From positions 1 to 10,293 of the forward strand of contig JADHLR010000049.1 of assembly GCA_016780525.1 (NCBI GenBank): 10,293 bases of DNA. The letters run 5' to 3'. Within the stretch, counting starts at the first letter, position 1. Each line of letters starts with the position of its first letter. Shown in pieces: positions 7,698 through 10,293 of this stretch. The translations under genes and the position numbers were made by a program. Below the pieces are notes generated by a model, which worked only from the letters and a program-made list of their open reading frames with translations, was not told the DNA's origin and did not search any database. This DNA comes from Candidatus Puniceispirillum sp. (GTDB lineage: Bacteria; Pseudomonadota; Alphaproteobacteria; Puniceispirillales; Puniceispirillaceae).

Positions 7698-8995
7698 TTT
7701 TGCGAAAGACCAAAGCCATCACGCGGCGACCATTTGCCGTGATTGACATCGGATCGTCGAAAATCTGCTGTATGATTGGCGAGGCCGACGGCATTGGCGG
7801 GGTGCGCTTACTCGGCCATGGCACGCATGCCTCGGCCGGCATCCGCACCGGCGAAGTCAGCGATCTTGAGGCGCTGAGCACTGCCATCGGTAAAACCGTA
7901 CAAATCGCCGAACGCGAGGCTGGCATATCGGTGCAGTCTGCAAGCATTGTGGTTCCTGGCGGCAAGCCGATTTCTGTTATCCACAAACAAAGTCTGACAT
8001 TGAGCGATGCGGTTGTGCGCCGCCGCGATATTGACCGTTTGATGGCACGCGATGATGCCACTGCCGTGCCGCCGGGCTATCAGCCCATGCATGTCCAGAC
8101 ACTGCAATATGGGCTTGACGAGGTACGCGGCATTACCGACCCGCGCGGCATGCGTGGCACGGTGTTATCGGTCGATTACACGATCATCTGCGGGTTGCGG
8201 ATTTCGCTGGCAAATTTTCGCGAGGCGCTGGCGCTCAACCATCTGGAGACCGAACGCTTTCTGCATGCCGGCTATGCGGCTGGCATTGCCTGTTTAACGC
8301 CTGAAGAACGTGACCTTGGCAGCGTCATTATCGATATGGGTGGTGGCACAACATCGATTGCTATTTTTATGGAAGGCAAGCTTGTTTATGTCGACACTAT
8401 CACCGTTGGCGGGAATCATGTCACCACCGACATTGCGCGGATTTTGTCGACACCGCTGAGTGATGCGGAACGACTGAAGGCGATTGACGGTTCGGTGATG
8501 CCGACCGAGGTTGCCGGCGACGCCCCGGAACGGTTGCGCGAAGTGATGCGGCTTGGTCGCAGTGACAACATCACCATCCCGTCACTTGGCAGCGCCACAA
8601 CCGAAATTGGCGGCAAAACCATTGAACGCAATCTGTTAAGCGCAATTATCCGGCCACGTGTCGAAGAAATTCTTGAAATACTGCAAAACCGCATGGCGAA
8701 AGCCCGTATGGAACATACCGCCGGCAGTCGCTTTGTGCTGACCGGCGGTGCCAGCCAGCTTACCGGGCTTGCCGATCTGTTCGCCAGACAGAGCAAAAAA
8801 TCAATTGGTATCGGCACACCCATCGGCGTTGCCGGACTTGACGAAAATAACAGCAGCTCGGGATACGCCGCCAGCATTGGCGGGCTGATCCATGTGAGCC
8901 GCCTCGAAGATAATGACCCCGACGACCGGCAGACCCGCACCCTGCCACATGGGCCATTCGAACGTATTGGTGCGTGGCTTCGTGACAATTTGTAA
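7694..8995 (+). CDS. ftsA: Cell division protein FtsA (actin-like FtsZ membrane anchor)
   Basis: Cytoplasmic ATP-binding, actin-like protein that tethers FtsZ filaments to the membrane and signals to the later divisome. The 433 residues are typical. The phosphate-1 motif VIDIGSSKICC begins near residue 16, the phosphate-2 motif IDMGGGTTS is around 213-221, and the adenosine motif LTGGASQLTG is around 349-358. Between the first two lies the FtsA-specific 1C subdomain, with the DPRGMRG stretch common in alphaproteobacteria. The last residues, PFERIGAWLRDNL, form the expected amphipathic membrane-targeting helix. An AGGGGAG at 7681-7687 precedes the ATG by six bases, and the start overlaps the ftsQ stop. 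Unlike the genes before it, it is followed by a spacer of 155 bases. Confidence 0.97.
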   Translation: MILRKTKAITRRPFAVIDIGSSKICCMIGEADGIGGVRLLGHGTHASAGIRTGEVSDLEALSTAIGKTVQIAEREAGISVQSASIVVPGGKPISVIHKQSLTLSDAVVRRRDIDRLMARDDATAVPPGYQPMHVQTLQYGLDEVRGITDPRGMRGTVLSVDYTIICGLRISLANFREALALNHLETERFLHAGYAAGIACLTPEERDLGSVIIDMGGGTTSIAIFMEGKLVYVDTITVGGNHVTTDIARILSTPLSDAERLKAIDGSVMPTEVAGDAPERLREVMRLGRSDNITIPSLGSATTEIGGKTIERNLLSAIIRPRVEEILEILQNRMAKARMEHTAGSRFVLTGGASQLTGLADLFARQSKKSIGIGTPIGVAGLDENNSSSGYAASIGGLIHVSRLEDNDPDDRQTRTLPHGPFERIGAWLRDNL

Positions 8996-9007
8996 GAAGA
9001 GGTAAAA

Positions 9008-9154
9008 ATGAAACCAATATGTTCACCCCTCGATTCCGGCAGTTCTGTTCGCCGTGTAATCCAACCCAACCGGCAGGTCACAACTGCCATTTCAATAGGC
9101 ATGTCTGCTGACATGTCACAATGCACAATTCAAAGCGAAGGGAGTCAGTCATGA
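9008..9154 (+). CDS. Possible small protein or leader peptide, 48 codons, unrecognised
   Basis: I do not recognise this reading frame. It starts ATG at 9008, 12 bases after the ftsA stop, behind GAGG (8999-9002) with a five-base spacer. It ends in a TGA (9152-9154) that overlaps the ftsZ ATG as ATGA, the same junction seen at five other places in the operon. The predicted product starts MKPICSPLDSG, is polar, rich in Ser, Gln and Thr, has two cysteines besides several internal methionines, and shows no membrane segment or signal peptide. Against it: third-position G+C is only about 43% by hand count, it uses ATA twice, and 48 codons can stay open by chance. It could be a real small gene, a leader peptide coupling ftsZ translation, or a chance frame in a regulatory spacer. 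Confidence 0.35.
   Translation: MKPICSPLDSGSSVRRVIQPNRQVTTAISIGMSADMSQCTIQSEGSQS
9072..9088 (+). other. Hairpin candidate in the ftsZ leader
   Basis: GGCAG (9072-9076) and CTGCC (9084-9088) form a 5-bp stem with a 7-base loop. It is short, and significance depends on being followed by a second hairpin 11 bases later. Confidence 0.3.
9100..9117 (+). other. Hairpin and palindrome in the ftsZ leader
   Basis: CATGTC (9100-9105) and GACATG (9110-9115) form a 6-bp stem with loop TGCT. The same stretch includes the 8-base palindrome GACATGTC (9110-9117), and CATGTC is directly repeated 12 bases apart. It could be an RNA hairpin or a protein-binding site upstream of the ftsZ ribosome binding site. 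No T-run follows, so it is not a terminator. Confidence 0.35.
9138..9144 (+). promoter_or_regulatory. Ribosome binding site of ftsZ, overlapping a GANTC site
   Basis: AAGGGAG lies six bases before the ftsZ ATG at 9151 and supports that start. GAGTC (9142-9146), a CcrM-type GANTC methylation target, overlaps its last bases. Confidence 0.75.
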
Positions 9155-10293
9155 CCATTAACCTTACTGTACCGCAAAATATGCAAGAGCTGCGTCCACG
9201 TATCACCGTTGTTGGTGTTGGTGGCGCCGGCTGTAACGCCGTCAACAATATGATCAATGCCGACCTTGAGGGCGTTGACTTTCTTGTTGCCAATACCGAC
9301 GGGCAGGCTTTGGCGCATTCCAAAGCAAGCCGTAAAATTCAGCTTGGCAGCGCCATCACGCAAGGGCTCGGAGCTGGATCAAAACCAGAAATTGGCCGTG
9401 CCGCCGCCGAAGAAAGCCTGCAGGAAGTCATGGCTGAACTGGCCGATTGCAACATGGTCTTTATTACCGCCGGCATGGGTGGTGGCACCGGCACCGGAGC
9501 CGCACCAGTGATTGCCAGAGCCGCCCGCGAGCGCGGTATTCTGACTGTTGGGGTGATCACCAAGCCTTTTGAATTTGAAGGCCAGCGCCGCATGAAACAG
9601 GCCGAGAGTGGCATTGAAGAACTGCAAGCCTATGTTGACACGCTGATCATCATCCCAAATCAAAACCTGTTCCGTTTGGCGAATGAACGCACCACCTTTG
9701 CCGATGCGTTTCATATCGCCGACACGGTATTGCATCAGGGCGTCTGCGGCGTCACCGATCTGATGATCAAGCCCGGGCTGATCAATCTGGATTTTGCAGA
9801 TATTCGCGCAGTGATGGGCGAAATGGGCAAGGCCATGATGGGCACTGGCGAAGCCAGCGGCGAAAGCCGCGCCACACAGGCGGCCGAGGCGGCGATCAAT
9901 AATCCGCTGCTTGACGACACCACGATGAAAGGTGCACATGCCGTTTTGATCAATATCACCGGCGGCATGGATATGACATTGTTTGAGGTTGATGAAGCGG
10001 CCAATCGCATCCGCAAGGAAGTTGACGCCGACGCCACGATTATTTTCGGATCGGCCTTTGATGACAAGCTTGAAGGTGTAATGCGGGTATCGGTTGTGGC
10101 CACCGGCATCGACGCTGCCACACAAGCGCTTGGAAAGCCAAGCACTGCCAGCGCACCGGCGGCTGTGGCCAATCTGCGGCCCAGTACCATCGTGCCAAAT
10201 CCGCTTGCAGGTTTCGTCCCAACTCAGCCAGCCATTGCCGAAACGACGATGGCGGACAACAGCGCACCGGCCGATGCGGCTTTATCACCCGAC
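9151..10293 (+). CDS. ftsZ: Cell division GTPase FtsZ, 3' end outside the window
   Basis: Tubulin-like GTPase that polymerises into the cytoplasmic Z ring. The frame is open for 381 codons to the right edge, so the C-terminus is missing. The nucleotide-binding GGAGCN is at residues 24-29, the tubulin signature GGGTGTG at 110-116, TKPFEFEG follows soon after, and the catalytic T7 loop NLDFAD is at 212-217, where D214 and D217 act on GTP in the neighbouring subunit. The globular core ends near residue 320 (VVATGID). A linker rich in Ala, Pro, Ser and Thr follows and runs off the edge. The conserved C-terminal peptide that binds FtsA is not seen. Alphaproteobacteria often have long linkers, so much sequence may remain. 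The start is set by AAGGGAG six bases upstream. Confidence 0.98.
   Translation, partial: MTINLTVPQNMQELRPRITVVGVGGAGCNAVNNMINADLEGVDFLVANTDGQALAHSKASRKIQLGSAITQGLGAGSKPEIGRAAAEESLQEVMAELADCNMVFITAGMGGGTGTGAAPVIARAARERGILTVGVITKPFEFEGQRRMKQAESGIEELQAYVDTLIIIPNQNLFRLANERTTFADAFHIADTVLHQGVCGVTDLMIKPGLINLDFADIRAVMGEMGKAMMGTGEASGESRATQAAEAAINNPLLDDTTMKGAHAVLINITGGMDMTLFEVDEAANRIRKEVDADATIIFGSAFDDKLEGVMRVSVVATGIDAATQALGKPSTASAPAAVANLRPSTIVPNPLAGFVPTQPAIAETTMADNSAPADAALSPD

Larger units (their letters stand above)
8996..9150 (+). promoter_or_regulatory. ftsA-ftsZ spacer, probable ftsZ leader and control region
   Basis: This is the only gap longer than a dozen bases between recognised genes. It contains GANTC sites at 9032-9036 and 9142-9146, hairpin candidates at 9072-9088 and 9100-9115, and a 48-codon open frame. 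In Caulobacter and other alphaproteobacteria ftsZ often has its own promoter here, and GANTC methylation by CcrM affects ftsZ expression. I found no TTAA-N7-TTAA CtrA box. The best sigma-70-like pair is weak: GTGACA at 8982-8987 and AAAAAT at 9004-9009. A control function is inference from position. Confidence 0.4.

Noticed and set aside
8416..9126. Long minus-strand open frame (236 codons) opposite ftsA and reaching into the spacer
   Set aside because: It is almost wholly antisense to a well-conserved gene, has no recognisable motif and is best explained by codon bias of ftsA keeping the opposite frame open.
9099..9130. Intrinsic terminator between ftsA and ftsZ
   Set aside because: The hairpins here are short and no T-run follows either one.
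8996..9165. CtrA box upstream of ftsZ
   Set aside because: No TTAA-N7-TTAA pair was found. The single TTAA near 9157 is inside the ftsZ coding sequence.
9379..10125. Minus-strand open frame (248 codons) opposite ftsZ
   Set aside because: It mirrors ftsZ codons, has a His/Gly-rich low-information product and no domain. It is a shadow of ftsZ.
1..10293. Novel defence, mobile or biosynthetic system
   Set aside because: Every gene-sized frame on the coding strand is a core dcw gene with intact motifs. There are no repeats of array type, integrases, transposases or tRNA genes.

Overview
The window is a stretch of the division and cell wall (dcw) cluster of a Gram-negative bacterium. All genes lie on the + strand and run without a break from the last codons of mraY to an ftsZ that leaves the right edge. 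The order is mraY (end), murD, ftsW, murG, murC, murB, ddl, ftsQ, ftsA, ftsZ. Several details point to Alphaproteobacteria: the short MurB, the FtsA ending in an amphipathic tail, the WWWTVD-type FtsW N-terminus, the moderate GC content with alphaproteobacterial-style protein motifs, and the scarcity of GANTC sites. A marine, SAR116-like lineage is possible, but that is only an impression from protein style and base composition.

Layout: bases 1-39 encode the C-terminus of MraY (lipid I synthesis). murD (52-1368) follows after 12 bases. From murD to ftsA every junction overlaps: murD/ftsW by 8 bases, ddl/ftsQ by 13 bases, and the other five (ftsW/murG, murG/murC, murC/murB, murB/ddl, ftsQ/ftsA) by the 4-base ATGA arrangement. 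This implies one polycistronic message with strong translational coupling. The only real spacer is the 155 bases between ftsA and ftsZ (8996-9150). It holds two GANTC sites, two small hairpins and an unrecognised 48-codon reading frame. That frame has its own Shine-Dalgarno-like sequence, and its stop overlaps the ftsZ start as ATGA.

How the genes work together: MurB and MurC/MurD supply cytoplasmic UDP-MurNAc-peptide precursors, and Ddl supplies D-Ala-D-Ala. MraY and MurG build lipid I and lipid II. FtsW polymerises lipid II at the septum. FtsQ, FtsA and FtsZ form the divisome scaffold and membrane-tethered ring.

No mobile element, CRISPR array, RNA gene or foreign island is visible. I do not see a new multi-gene system here. 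The observations most worth following up are the ftsA-ftsZ spacer with its possible small gene, the inverted repeat abutting the murD start, and a 15-base tandem duplication that both ends MurG and supplies the murC ribosome binding site.
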